DNA of 64,000 bases from JACRPI01 sp964385055. GTDB taxonomy: Archaea > Nanobdellota > Nanobdellia > Woesearchaeales > DSVV01. Positions 51,017-59,210 of this stretch are shown here, piece by piece (the stretch's first letter is position 1; each line of letters begins with the position of its first letter). The DNA is taken from assembly GCA_964385055.1 (NCBI GenBank), contig CAYLMH010000005.1:1-64000 (forward strand). Reading direction: 5' to 3'. The position numbers were made by a program, and so were the translations under genes. The notes beneath the pieces were generated by a model. It had not been told where the DNA came from, did no database searches, and saw only the letters and a program-made list of their open reading frames with translations.

Positions 51017-51685
51017 TCAAACCATCTCAAAGACATCTTCCAAGTTTACCATTGGTTTGTCTACTTTATTTTTATCATCAATCCCAATGCGAGGGCATGC
51101 GCTATTCACCCAACACTGCACAAACGGAAAATTATTCATTTGTACAAAATCAACAGTGTTGGATAAGAGTAAATATACTTTCTTTCCTTTTGCTTCGCAT
51201 TTTTCTTTAAACAATAAACAGCGTTTCATAAACTGCTGTCCTGGTTTTGTCGAAATCAAAACGCCAATATTGTCTGCTTCAAGAAATTTCATGATCGAAA
51301 CTTTGTGCTGCCGAACAGCAAGATCAATATCCTTTCGATCAAAAAGCACCATCTGCTTGGTGTAAGGATTGTAACAAAAAATAGGTTTTTCATTCTTTAT
51401 TGCGATTGCCTGCGGATGAAAAACACCATCGCCAATATAGAGAAATGCTGGCGCAGGATAATCAAGATATTCACAGCCAAGAATTTGTCCAGCACGCTGT
51501 GTATGTTTGCCTTTCAAAAGATGGACTGTAATGCCTGCATCCTTTAATTGCTGCAAAACGCCCTCGATAGAATCAATAAATTGAATCGTTGTAAAGAGTC
51601 CAAGTTCTCTTGGAAGCTGTTTAATTTGTTCAGAAGAAAGTGCTATCTCCATTGCAACGTGTGCTTCGAGGAATAATGTCTTCAT
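51017..51685 (-). CDS. dph2: Dph2 C-terminal domains 2-3 as a separate gene (split diphthamide synthase)
   Basis: The 222-residue product from ATG 51685 begins 'MKTLFLEAHVAMEIALS', the first strand of Dph2 domain 2. It contains 'QRAGQILGCEYLD' (Cys71), 'FLYIGDGVFHPQAIAI', 'ISTKPGQQ' and 'CWVNSACPRIGIDD' (Cys197). Cys71 and Cys197 match the second and third [4Fe-4S] ligands of archaeal Dph2. Domain 1 with the first ligand is absent and is encoded at 30339-30623. A TTTAAAAG box 28 bp upstream supports this start, so the longer open frame to 51751 is not used. Confidence 0.88.
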   Translation of the reverse strand: MKTLFLEAHVAMEIALSSEQIKQLPRELGLFTTIQFIDSIEGVLQQLKDAGITVHLLKGKHTQRAGQILGCEYLDYPAPAFLYIGDGVFHPQAIAIKNEKPIFCYNPYTKQMVLFDRKDIDLAVRQHKVSIMKFLEADNIGVLISTKPGQQFMKRCLLFKEKCEAKGKKVYLLLSNTVDFVQMNNFPFVQCWVNSACPRIGIDDKNKVDKPMVNLEDVFEMV

Positions 51686-51766
51686 AAAGGGGTAAAAACA
51701 GAGGTTGTCTTTTAAAGGTTTGCATGAGAGAAAGAGAGAAAGCTCATCCAAAAGGAATATAAGAAA

Positions 51767-52732
51767 TCATTCCCACAATTTTTCGTTTTCATTAAGATAG
51801 GTATACGCAGAAAAGACAGCAAGAACCCCTTCCGCGACACCAGTGATTGCCTGCTTAAAGCGAGTGTCACAAACATCACCTGCTGCGTAAAAGCCAGGAA
51901 CATTGGTTTGCGCGTCTCTGTCAATAGGAACTTCTCCTTTAGCGTTTAAAGTAACGCCAATTTTCTTTGCAAGGTCTGAAAGCGCGATGTGTCCTATTTC
52001 AATAAATAACGCATCAAGTTTAAATTCTTTTTTTCCATGATAGGCTTTGTCAAAGACAACACCAGTAATATATTTCTCTCCTTTGACTTCAACAACATTA
52101 GTCGTGCTGATAATTTCAATTTTCCCTTCTTTAATTTTCTTCTCAATACGAGTCATGTTGACGGGTTCTGGTCTGATTTTTTCTCCACGGTAAATAATAT
52201 ATACTTTTTTACCCCATTGGGTTAAGAGCAATGCTTCTTTCGCAGCAGAATCAGATCCGCCAACAACACCGATAATCTTTTCTTTGTAAAATGCACCATC
52301 GCAAAGCGCGCAGGTATGCACTCCTTTGCCAAAATAATTGTCTTCTCCAGGAACACCGAGTTTTCGTGGTTTTGTTCCTGTCGCAAGCAATACTGTTTTT
52401 GCTTTGAAAGAAGATCCATTTTTTGTGGTCACGGTGAAAATATGCTTCTTTTTGTCCTGCGCAAGATCATTGACCAGTCCATCTTCAACATCAATGTCAT
52501 ATTCTCGTGCGTGTTGTTCAATGTTATCTGCCAACTGCGGACCTGTCAATTTTTTGAAACCCGGATAATTTTCAACGTCATCTGTCAGCATAATGGTTCC
52601 GCCAGGAGTATCGCCAACAATTAATGTTTTGAGTTGCATTCTGCCTGCATACATCGCAGCGCCCCAGCCAGTCACTCCTGTTCCAATGATAAGAATATCG
52701 TAGAGTTGTTTTGGATTGCCTTTGCCGACCAT
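51767..52732 (-). CDS. trxB: Thioredoxin reductase
   Basis: FAD motif 'YDILIIGTGVTGWGAAMYAG' (11-30), active-site 'HTCALCDGAFY' with Cys141-x-x-Cys144, the NADPH-site 'VGGSDSAAKEAL' and C-terminal 'VPGFYAAGDVCDTRFKQAIT' are all present. An open frame extends to 52771, but an AAAATATATAAAC box inside it is 27 bp before ATG 52732, so the shorter start is used. It supplies electrons to thioredoxin-like proteins and perhaps the peroxiredoxin at 41284. Confidence 0.93.
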   Translation of the reverse strand: MVGKGNPKQLYDILIIGTGVTGWGAAMYAGRMQLKTLIVGDTPGGTIMLTDDVENYPGFKKLTGPQLADNIEQHAREYDIDVEDGLVNDLAQDKKKHIFTVTTKNGSSFKAKTVLLATGTKPRKLGVPGEDNYFGKGVHTCALCDGAFYKEKIIGVVGGSDSAAKEALLLTQWGKKVYIIYRGEKIRPEPVNMTRIEKKIKEGKIEIISTTNVVEVKGEKYITGVVFDKAYHGKKEFKLDALFIEIGHIALSDLAKKIGVTLNAKGEVPIDRDAQTNVPGFYAAGDVCDTRFKQAITGVAEGVLAVFSAYTYLNENEKLWE

Positions 52733-52818
52733 GGAGACATTAAACAGGGTTTCGTTTATATATTTTGCCACTTTGTTTCTGAGAAATCTTTAAAAATAGT
52801 TCTCGATTCTTCTGTAAG

Positions 52819-53649
52819 ATGTTAGAAGAGTATCTCCATTTCAATCCAATATTTTTTGAGAAAGAAGTAAGAGGAAGAGCAGCAAGACAGTATAACGGAT
52901 TTCTTACATATCAAGAAGAAGAAATTAGTCTTTTATTTGGCCTAAATCCGCTTTCTTCTGATCCTGATCAAAAGCGAGAGATAGAGCTAAGATTTTTTCA
53001 TGTTTACGATCACTTTCAGAGATGGTGTGAAAGAGATACGCATTTGCTTGTTGCAGAGAGAAAAGGAATACACTCTCTGAGCAGAGCAAATTCTTTACAT
53101 GAGGCGTATCTTGCTGAAATCATAGCAGCAGAATCTCTCGATAGAGATAGTCTGCAAAAATACGCTTCATCAAGAACTATCGCACATCTTCATAGACTTG
53201 CACAACCATTGGGACAAATGTATGGAAGAAAATATGACCCTAAGTTAGATAGCAGAGACGAAGAAATGAGAGTATCGCATGAAAGACTGCAAAACAGTAT
53301 TTGTGAAGCATTTTCCAGAGATTTTCTAGTATATCTTGCAAAGAAACCTACAAAAGAAGCAACTGAAGTGTGGCATCAGGTAAGAGAGACTGTGGGATAT
53401 GAAGGAGAAGGAGTATTCTTTTTTTGGACAGTTGCTCCATATGTTCACCATTGCCAAAAGCAAGCAGGCATATCTCAAGAAGAAAGTATTGATAGAATCT
53501 ATTCTTGGATAAAAAGAAGCAATGCAGACACTTTTTTTAATGCACAACATCTTGTTCGCGGAGAATATGCAATTCTTGCTCCTGATCAAAGAATGCCTTC
53601 ACACTTTCAAGCACATCTTGTTGCACGGTATTTCTTAAGTTGTTCCTAA
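52819..53649 (+). CDS. Hypothetical helical protein
   Basis: The 276-residue product is soluble, helical and rich in Arg, Glu and aromatic residues. It has 'GRAARQYNGFLTYQEEEISL' near residue 18 and a His-rich 'TIAHLHRLAQPLGQMYGRKY' near 120. No known family is recognised. CTTTAAAAATAG about 27 bp upstream suggests a leaderless start. It sits divergently to trxB. Confidence 0.5.
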   Translation: MLEEYLHFNPIFFEKEVRGRAARQYNGFLTYQEEEISLLFGLNPLSSDPDQKREIELRFFHVYDHFQRWCERDTHLLVAERKGIHSLSRANSLHEAYLAEIIAAESLDRDSLQKYASSRTIAHLHRLAQPLGQMYGRKYDPKLDSRDEEMRVSHERLQNSICEAFSRDFLVYLAKKPTKEATEVWHQVRETVGYEGEGVFFFWTVAPYVHHCQKQAGISQEESIDRIYSWIKRSNADTFFNAQHLVRGEYAILAPDQRMPSHFQAHLVARYFLSCS

Positions 53650-53777
53650 ACGTATTTGCTTACACGCACCAGCAACGCTTCTCTGTAGTCTAGCATCGCA
53701 AAAAGTATCTTTATATTTTTATTAAAAGAAATCAAGAAAAGACATTTAAACTTCCCGAAAATTATACTTATTATATT

Positions 53778-53862
53778 GCCGGCGTGGCACAATCTGGCTA
53801 CTGCGGTGGTCTCGAAAACCACTTCTCGAAAGGGAGTCTCGGTTCAAATCCGAGCGCCGGCG
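53778..53862 (+). tRNA. tRNA-Ser (anticodon CGA)
   Basis: The acceptor stem is GCCGGCG (53778-53784)/CGCCGGC (53855-53861) with discriminator G. The anticodon arm is GTGGT-CTCGAAA-ACCAC, giving anticodon CGA. A long variable arm (TTCTCGAAAGGGAGTCTC region) is typical of serine, and the T arm contains GGTTCAAATC. CCA is not encoded. ATTTAAAC lies about 30 bp upstream and a T6 run follows directly. Confidence 0.95.
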
Positions 53863-53933
53863 TTTTTTCTTATCAGATTTGAACATGCACAAAAATTCTG
53901 CGAATTTTTGGCACCTCTTCGTAAACTCAGAGG

Positions 53934-53959
53934 AATCCGAGCGCTGGCGTCTTTCTTAT
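53934..53959 (+). repeat. Partial duplicate of the tRNA-Ser 3' end
   Basis: AATCCGAGCGCTGGCGTCTT (53934-53953) plus TCTTAT copies AATCCGAGCGCCGGCGTTTT (53847-53866) plus TTCTTAT, with one substitution, one T/C change and a one-base length difference. The 60 bp between hold AAAAATTC-tgc-GAATTTTT (53890-53908) and CCTCT/AGAGG but no second tRNA. It could be an integration scar or a decayed tandem tRNA. Confidence 0.6.
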
Positions 53960-53994
53960 TATAATTTTATAAACCGACTATTATTTGTTCCATT

Positions 53995-54648
53995 ATGCTT
54001 GAACAAATCGCTAAAATAAAACAAAAACCATTTGAAATTCAATTTCATTATGATGACATTAATGATATTAGCACGTTATTACAAAGTGCAGGATTCATTT
54101 CTCGTTCAAGACCACAAGTAAGATTCTCTCAACCCGTAACAATATCTAATATTAGAACACCTTCTGAACTTGAAGAAATAGCAAAAAATATAGATTCTTG
54201 TTTATACAATCCTTACAAAAAAGATCAATTAGAAGCATATGCACGTTTTTTAGATGATCCTGGAGCACTCTATTTTTCGTTTAATAGTCATCCGTATGTA
54301 GGATATTTTCGATTTTATGCAGGAAAAAGAATAAAATCCGAAGAAACTGTTCTTTTTGAGGATGTATTACGAACACGAAATGTAACGCAAGAAAAGAAAA
54401 CAATAATTTACCATCCTGAATGTAAAGCAATTGTCTTAAAAATAGTAGAAGCAATAGATATGTTAGATGAAAGTTATTTATATGTTCCTTTAAGGGATGT
54501 GGACTCATATGATGGTAAGCAACTTCGTATAAGAAAAATCGGATCTTCGTTTTTCAAAAAAGGCTTTGGAGATTGGTTTTATGATGGAAGACCAACTGAA
54601 GAAGGATGGCCACGATTTGAAAATGCACGAGAATTATTAGAGATGTAA
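53995..54648 (+). CDS. Hypothetical protein
   Basis: The 217-residue soluble product is unrecognised. It shows 'FEIQFHYDDINDISTLLQSA' at the start and an ending 'FGDWFYDGRPTEEGWPRFEN'. Its 3' end overlaps the convergent asnB gene by 12 bp. A TTTTATAAAC box lies about 27 bp before the ATG. It is noticeably Tyr/Phe-rich; function unknown. Confidence 0.5.
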   Translation: MLEQIAKIKQKPFEIQFHYDDINDISTLLQSAGFISRSRPQVRFSQPVTISNIRTPSELEEIAKNIDSCLYNPYKKDQLEAYARFLDDPGALYFSFNSHPYVGYFRFYAGKRIKSEETVLFEDVLRTRNVTQEKKTIIYHPECKAIVLKIVEAIDMLDESYLYVPLRDVDSYDGKQLRIRKIGSSFFKKGFGDWFYDGRPTEEGWPRFENARELLEM

Positions 54649-56025
54649 CGATTCCAACCATTCTTTCTTACTTTTCATTCCATTCTTCTTCGCCAATTTC
54701 TCCAAGGCCTTGTCAAAATTACTGCCATACTGTGCAGCGATTTTCTTTCGAGAAGCAAGAGAAGAAGGAACACCCATTCGCTGAGCAACTTCCCGCAATA
54801 TTACTTTATTCTGCTCTTCATTGAGTTTATATTTCGCAGGAACAGCAAGAGAATATCGAATCAGATCATAATCCAAAAAAGGCAAACGTAATTCAACAGT
54901 ATGCGCCATAGTCACCAAATCATCACGGTACAAATCTCTATCCCAAAGCAACGATAATCCGCGCAAACATTCTTCATTGACATTTCCTTTATTTTTCAAG
55001 ACATCAAGATGTCGCTGATAGCCAGCAAACAACTCCTCAGAACCAAGTCCACTCAAGAGAACTTTATGCCCATCAGCTGCAGCCATTTGACTACAGACAT
55101 AAAACGGCAATGCAACACCAACTTTCACGACATCTGTCGTCTCAATAATGCGAACAACGTCACGCACTGCTCTTTCAGTTTCATCAAGGGTTAATATCTT
55201 TGTCTTCAAAGCAAAACCAAGTTTTTCTGCAACCTCTTGCGCCTGTAATAAATCTGGAGCGTCTCGAGTATTTCCATCTGCAAACGCAGCAGTATAACAA
55301 GTAAAGTTCTTCCCTAATTTTTTAGAAATGAACGCAAGAAGTGTGGAATCAATACCGCCAGAAAACAAAATACCAAAATGATCAATTCCTTCAAGGCGCT
55401 TTGCAACTGCGAAGAAGAGTTTTTCTTCTAGTTCTTTCACTATTTTTTCTTTGGAATCTTTTGTTTCTTTGGGAAGCGTAAAAAATACGCGCTGTTCTTT
55501 TTTGAGTTGATGCGTCGTAACATCATACAGCAAAATTTCTGTCGGCAAAAGGAAGTGAGATTTTCCATACTGCGCCAATGCTTTTCCCTCAGAAGCAAAC
55601 GCAAATGTACGATCCTCAGATACATAACATAATGATTTTTCGCCGATGATATCGCGAGCAAGATACACAATATTACCTTTTTGGTAAAAGAAAGCGTACA
55701 CCCCATCAAGTTCATGAAGAGCAGCAAGTCCTTTTTTCTCAAGAAGTAAAAACAACAATTCCGCGTCATTCCGAGCGTGCAATTTGTATTTTGCATTCAG
55801 TTCCTGCCAGTTATAGATTTCACAATTCGTCATAAATGTTGATTGACCAGAAATGAATGGCTGTTTGACATGACCAACAATCGCATGGAGACAGTGAAAG
55901 AGAGCTTTATCCTTCTCTTCTATTTTTCCAACTGCGTCTTTTCCTCTGTGGACAATCTGATCAAAGGAGCGCTCTGCCTGTTTTGGATCAATGGTATTTC
56001 CGAAAACGCCGAATATGCCGCACAT
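54637..56025 (-). CDS. asnB: Asparagine synthase (glutamine-hydrolysing)
   Basis: Cys2 in MCGIFGVFG is the Ntn glutaminase nucleophile. 'ARNDAELLFLLLEKKG' and 'DGVYAFFYQKGN' complete that domain. The synthase domain has the PP-loop 'GILFSGGIDSTLLAF' and 'LLSGLGSEELFAGYQRH'. At 462 residues it is shorter than the usual 500-600 but both domains look complete. It makes Asn from Asp; in an organism lacking AsnRS routes it could be the main source. Confidence 0.9.
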   Translation of the reverse strand: MCGIFGVFGNTIDPKQAERSFDQIVHRGKDAVGKIEEKDKALFHCLHAIVGHVKQPFISGQSTFMTNCEIYNWQELNAKYKLHARNDAELLFLLLEKKGLAALHELDGVYAFFYQKGNIVYLARDIIGEKSLCYVSEDRTFAFASEGKALAQYGKSHFLLPTEILLYDVTTHQLKKEQRVFFTLPKETKDSKEKIVKELEEKLFFAVAKRLEGIDHFGILFSGGIDSTLLAFISKKLGKNFTCYTAAFADGNTRDAPDLLQAQEVAEKLGFALKTKILTLDETERAVRDVVRIIETTDVVKVGVALPFYVCSQMAAADGHKVLLSGLGSEELFAGYQRHLDVLKNKGNVNEECLRGLSLLWDRDLYRDDLVTMAHTVELRLPFLDYDLIRYSLAVPAKYKLNEEQNKVILREVAQRMGVPSSLASRKKIAAQYGSNFDKALEKLAKKNGMKSKKEWLESLHL

Positions 56026-56058
56026 GAAGGAGAAAAAGGGAGATGAGTTTTTTAATCT

Positions 56059-57549
56059 TTACTTCAACTTTCGTACAATTCCCTTTGTTGCGTCAACTTC
56101 AACAAGATCGCCGTCATGAAGGACTTTGGTTGCTATCTTGGTTCCAATAATACAAGGAATGCTTAATTCCCTACTTACTACTGCTGCATGTGATGTAATC
56201 CCACCTTCATCTGTCACAATTGCAACTGCCTTTTTCATTGCAAGAACCATTTCAGGTCTTGTCATAGTTGCAACAAGAACATCACCTTGAGAAACATTAA
56301 TGACATCGTGAATCTTTTGAACGATTTTAACAGGACCAGTAACTTTCCCCTGACAAGCAATCATCCCTTTAAATTCCGTCACTTCTTTTTGTTCTTCCTC
56401 AAAAACAGCACGATGAATTTTTTGAGCAAGAGCACCGCTAAACACTTCATAACCATCAAGTGTATGAATAACAAGAACATCCTCCCTTCTTTCTTCAAAA
56501 ACAGAAGTGTCTATTTTCTTACGATGTAAAAGATCCTTCAACTCATGGATATATGTATATTCCATCTGTTTTCTATCCAAATGCAACCTTTTTCCAAATT
56601 CTTGAAGAAATTTATTCTGATAATGCGTTGCAAGGAGAACATATTTTTTGCGCTCATCCTGCATATAAGCAAAAAGTTCTGTAATTTTAATAAGATAAAG
56701 TGATTCAAGAGAAAGATCTAATTTCTTAATTAATGCTTCTTTCTTCTCTTTAATAGCAACAAGCTCTTTATCTAACCGCTGAATTTCCGCTTTTGGATCT
56801 TTATTTAAGATATCACGAAGCTGCGCTTTAAAATACGCACGATCAAGACAAGTGTCCTTCGCATAATTATTTTGCATCCAGTGATATTTTTGCGCATGCT
56901 TTTCCAAAAGAGAATCTACTGCATCAATACTCATGTTGTTCTGTTTCATGAAAAGAAGAATATGAAGCAGATCTCTATATTCTTGAGTAATAAACGACTC
57001 ATCAACAGGACTAACAAGCGCAAGGTAGTATTCATCAAGAGGCTTTTCAAAGCCCTTCTCTTTTATGATCTTAGAAAAATGAGGGAAAAGAAAGTCTTGT
57101 GCATGCATAGAAAACGCATCTTGATAGCCAATAGCAATACCATACTCTGCGAGGTATGCAGCATACCATTCTTGATAGAGAGAAAGAAGCGCATCATTGT
57201 CCAGTTTTGAAAGATCAGTGGTATCAACTCGATGAGCAATTTTATTTAAAAGAACAAGCCGATCATGCCACTCTTTTTTGAGCGTATCAAGAAGAGCAGG
57301 ATTATCATGCACTTTCTTAATAAAGGATTTTCGCAAACGAATCATATCTTCGCTGCACCAATACCAATGCCCAAGATCACGAGAAAAATAAAAAACAGTA
57401 ATGGAATGTGATTCTCCAAAATACGTGTGCATGGGTTTGAGCGCCTGCTCACCAACTGCAAAAAAGAAATGGAGAATGCCATGAAACCCTTTATGTGTCC
57501 ATGTCTTGTGATCCAATGAATATTTGTTAACTATAGCACTAAAGTTCAT
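56059..57549 (-). CDS. PEP-utilising mobile (His) domain protein with unknown N-terminus
   Basis: The last 90 residues match the phosphohistidine swivelling domain of PEP synthase/PPDK: 'GDVLVATMTRPEMVLAMKKA' and 'TDEGGITSHAAVVSRELSIP' then CIIGTK, with the phospho-His in TSHA. The first 380 residues are helical and aromatic-rich with a coiled stretch near 255-290. Neither an ATP-grasp nor a PEP TIM-barrel domain is visible. Similar stand-alone fusions occur near rifampicin phosphotransferase-like proteins; the true partner is unknown. Confidence 0.75.
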   Translation of the reverse strand: MNFSAIVNKYSLDHKTWTHKGFHGILHFFFAVGEQALKPMHTYFGESHSITVFYFSRDLGHWYWCSEDMIRLRKSFIKKVHDNPALLDTLKKEWHDRLVLLNKIAHRVDTTDLSKLDNDALLSLYQEWYAAYLAEYGIAIGYQDAFSMHAQDFLFPHFSKIIKEKGFEKPLDEYYLALVSPVDESFITQEYRDLLHILLFMKQNNMSIDAVDSLLEKHAQKYHWMQNNYAKDTCLDRAYFKAQLRDILNKDPKAEIQRLDKELVAIKEKKEALIKKLDLSLESLYLIKITELFAYMQDERKKYVLLATHYQNKFLQEFGKRLHLDRKQMEYTYIHELKDLLHRKKIDTSVFEERREDVLVIHTLDGYEVFSGALAQKIHRAVFEEEQKEVTEFKGMIACQGKVTGPVKIVQKIHDVINVSQGDVLVATMTRPEMVLAMKKAVAIVTDEGGITSHAAVVSRELSIPCIIGTKIATKVLHDGDLVEVDATKGIVRKLK

Positions 57550-57629
57550 AAGAGATAAAGAAAGAAAAAGGATTCTTAAAGGTTTCTAAAGCCAAACGTT
57601 TATATAACAACAATACCATAAACAACAGC

Positions 57630-58295
57630 ATGTGGCTTGGTCATTTTAGAGTCTGGCATAAAAACTGTATTTATCTTTCCAATGCGACAAAATACAATGT
57701 AGTTATATCCATGTATCCACTGAATTCGTATGTAGAGGGAAAATGGCGCTTTCACACGAATGTGAACATTCTCACAGGAAAAAAAGAAGACATTGAGAAG
57801 TTTATCAAGGCAGTAAAGAAAGATCAACGAACAATGGAATTCAAAGGAAAAGGAAACGTCTATCTTTCTCATATGCGATTTCGGGCAGATGATCACCATA
57901 CCACCAATTATTACACGCCAAAGATCTTTCTCCTAAAGCCAATAGTGCATAAGAATGGCAAAGAAGATTGGTATTTTGGCGCGTGGGACAAGGAAATTAT
58001 CAATGAAATGTTTAAAGTCTTCAAAAAACATTTCCACATTGAAGTGCTTTCTATAAAAGAAGAAGATTTCACAGAGATCTTTATGCCGCATGTCATGCCA
58101 AAAATGACAGAAAAACAAAAAGACGCGCTTCGTATGGCGATCAAAGAAGGATATTATCAATTTCCACGAAAAGTCTATTTGGAAGATCTCGCAAAAGGAA
58201 TGAAGATCTCAAGAGTGACATTTGAAGAACATCTCCGAAAAGCAGAATCAAAACTTCTCCCCGGTATTTTCGGAGAAGGATTTAATGAGCACTAA
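57630..58295 (+). CDS. HTH_10 (bacterio-opsin activator type) transcriptional regulator
   Basis: The C-terminal 60 residues read 'MTEKQKDALRMAIKEGYYQF' then 'LEDLAKGMKISRVTFEEHLR', the HTH_10 domain of archaeal Bat-type regulators. The N-terminal 150 residues form the associated beta-rich sensor region without cofactor motifs. TTTATATAAC 27 bp before the ATG implies a leaderless mRNA. The regulated genes are unknown. Confidence 0.85.
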   Translation: MWLGHFRVWHKNCIYLSNATKYNVVISMYPLNSYVEGKWRFHTNVNILTGKKEDIEKFIKAVKKDQRTMEFKGKGNVYLSHMRFRADDHHTTNYYTPKIFLLKPIVHKNGKEDWYFGAWDKEIINEMFKVFKKHFHIEVLSIKEEDFTEIFMPHVMPKMTEKQKDALRMAIKEGYYQFPRKVYLEDLAKGMKISRVTFEEHLRKAESKLLPGIFGEGFNEH

Positions 58296-58394
58296 AATCT
58301 TCTAAAAAGCAACAAAAAGACCTACATATGTAGGCTAAAAGAACATATAGTCATAACTCCTACCAAGAGACTACATGAGAGGCATCACTACAAC

Positions 58395-58832
58395 ATGGAA
58401 CAACAAATAAAGAAAATAGAGATTATAAGCGAAAAGAAGATTCAGATTATTGATCTCACTGGAGAAATAAATAAAATCATTCAAGAGAGTAAAATGAAGC
58501 AGGGAATAGTCTGTGTTTTCACAAAGCATACAACAACAGCGCTCTGTGTCAATGAAAAGGAAAAGCGGCTTCTGGAAGACGTACAAAAAAAACTAGAAGA
58601 GATTGCACCAACAAAAGCAAAGTATTTGCATGATGATATTCATTTAAGGGAATGTCCAGTAGATGAGCCTCTAAACGGACATGCGCATCTGAAAGCGCTC
58701 ATACTCAACGCATCAGAGAGTATTCCTTTTGAAGAAGGAAAGCTTTCTTTAGGCAAATGGCAGTCTGTCCTTTTCTTTGATCTTGATGGACCAAGAAAAC
58801 GAGAGCTTAGCATCCATATTATGGGTGAATAA
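58395..58832 (+). CDS. YjbQ-family protein (UPF0047)
   Basis: The 145-residue product has 'GIVCVFTKHTTTALCVNE', 'YLHDDIHLRECPVDEPLNGH' then AHLKALIL, and 'LGKWQSVLFFDLDGPRKREL', the conserved YjbQ landmarks with metal-binding His and Asp. Members can show secondary thiamine-phosphate synthase activity, but the physiological role is unsettled. Its stop overlaps the next gene's GTG start. Confidence 0.9.
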   Translation: MEQQIKKIEIISEKKIQIIDLTGEINKIIQESKMKQGIVCVFTKHTTTALCVNEKEKRLLEDVQKKLEEIAPTKAKYLHDDIHLRECPVDEPLNGHAHLKALILNASESIPFEEGKLSLGKWQSVLFFDLDGPRKRELSIHIMGE

Positions 58833-59187
58833 AATAAAAGCAAAAAAATTATCGACTCTTGAATTCAAACCGAGATATACCTACAGCAAAGATGTGCCTT
58901 TTACAGAAAAAGATCTACGCTGCTCTGGCGCGCTATTTCAAGTCGTCAAATTTCAGCCACAAACCTCTATAAAACCGCACGTCCACAAAAAAACAGTAGA
59001 AGTGTTCTATGTGAAAAGCGGAACAGGAATAATTAAAATGAACAACAAAGAATTTCGATGTAAGCCAGATGATTTCTTTCTCTGTGAACCTGGCGATGTT
59101 CATGAGTTTATCAATGACACGAACGAAGAGTTTGTTATTTTAATTTTCAAGACAAACGAGAAAGATGAAGATATCTATTGGACATAA
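58825..59187 (+). CDS. Cupin-domain protein
   Basis: Starting from GTG 58825, which overlaps the YjbQ stop (GGTGAATAA), the 120-residue protein has 'IKPHVHKKTVEVFYVKSGTG' and 'EPGDVHEFIN'. These give the three His and one Glu metal ligands of the small cupin barrel. The longer open frame to 58777 lies inside yjbQ. Coupled translation with YjbQ suggests a shared pathway; the substrate is unknown. Confidence 0.8.
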   Translation: MNKIKAKKLSTLEFKPRYTYSKDVPFTEKDLRCSGALFQVVKFQPQTSIKPHVHKKTVEVFYVKSGTGIIKMNNKEFRCKPDDFFLCEPGDVHEFINDTNEEFVILIFKTNEKDEDIYWT

Positions 59188-59210
59188 GAAATTATTAAAA
59201 AAAAAAGAAA

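Noticed and set aside
53662..53675. Seventh copy of the 3'-UTR element (ACACGCACCAGCAA)
   Set aside because: Only the distal box matches; neither the GGGGGACCC motif nor the hairpin follows, and no minus-strand gene ends nearby.
53864..53951. Second tRNA-Ser gene
   Set aside because: Only the 3' end is duplicated; no matching 5' acceptor strand, D arm or anticodon arm can be drawn.
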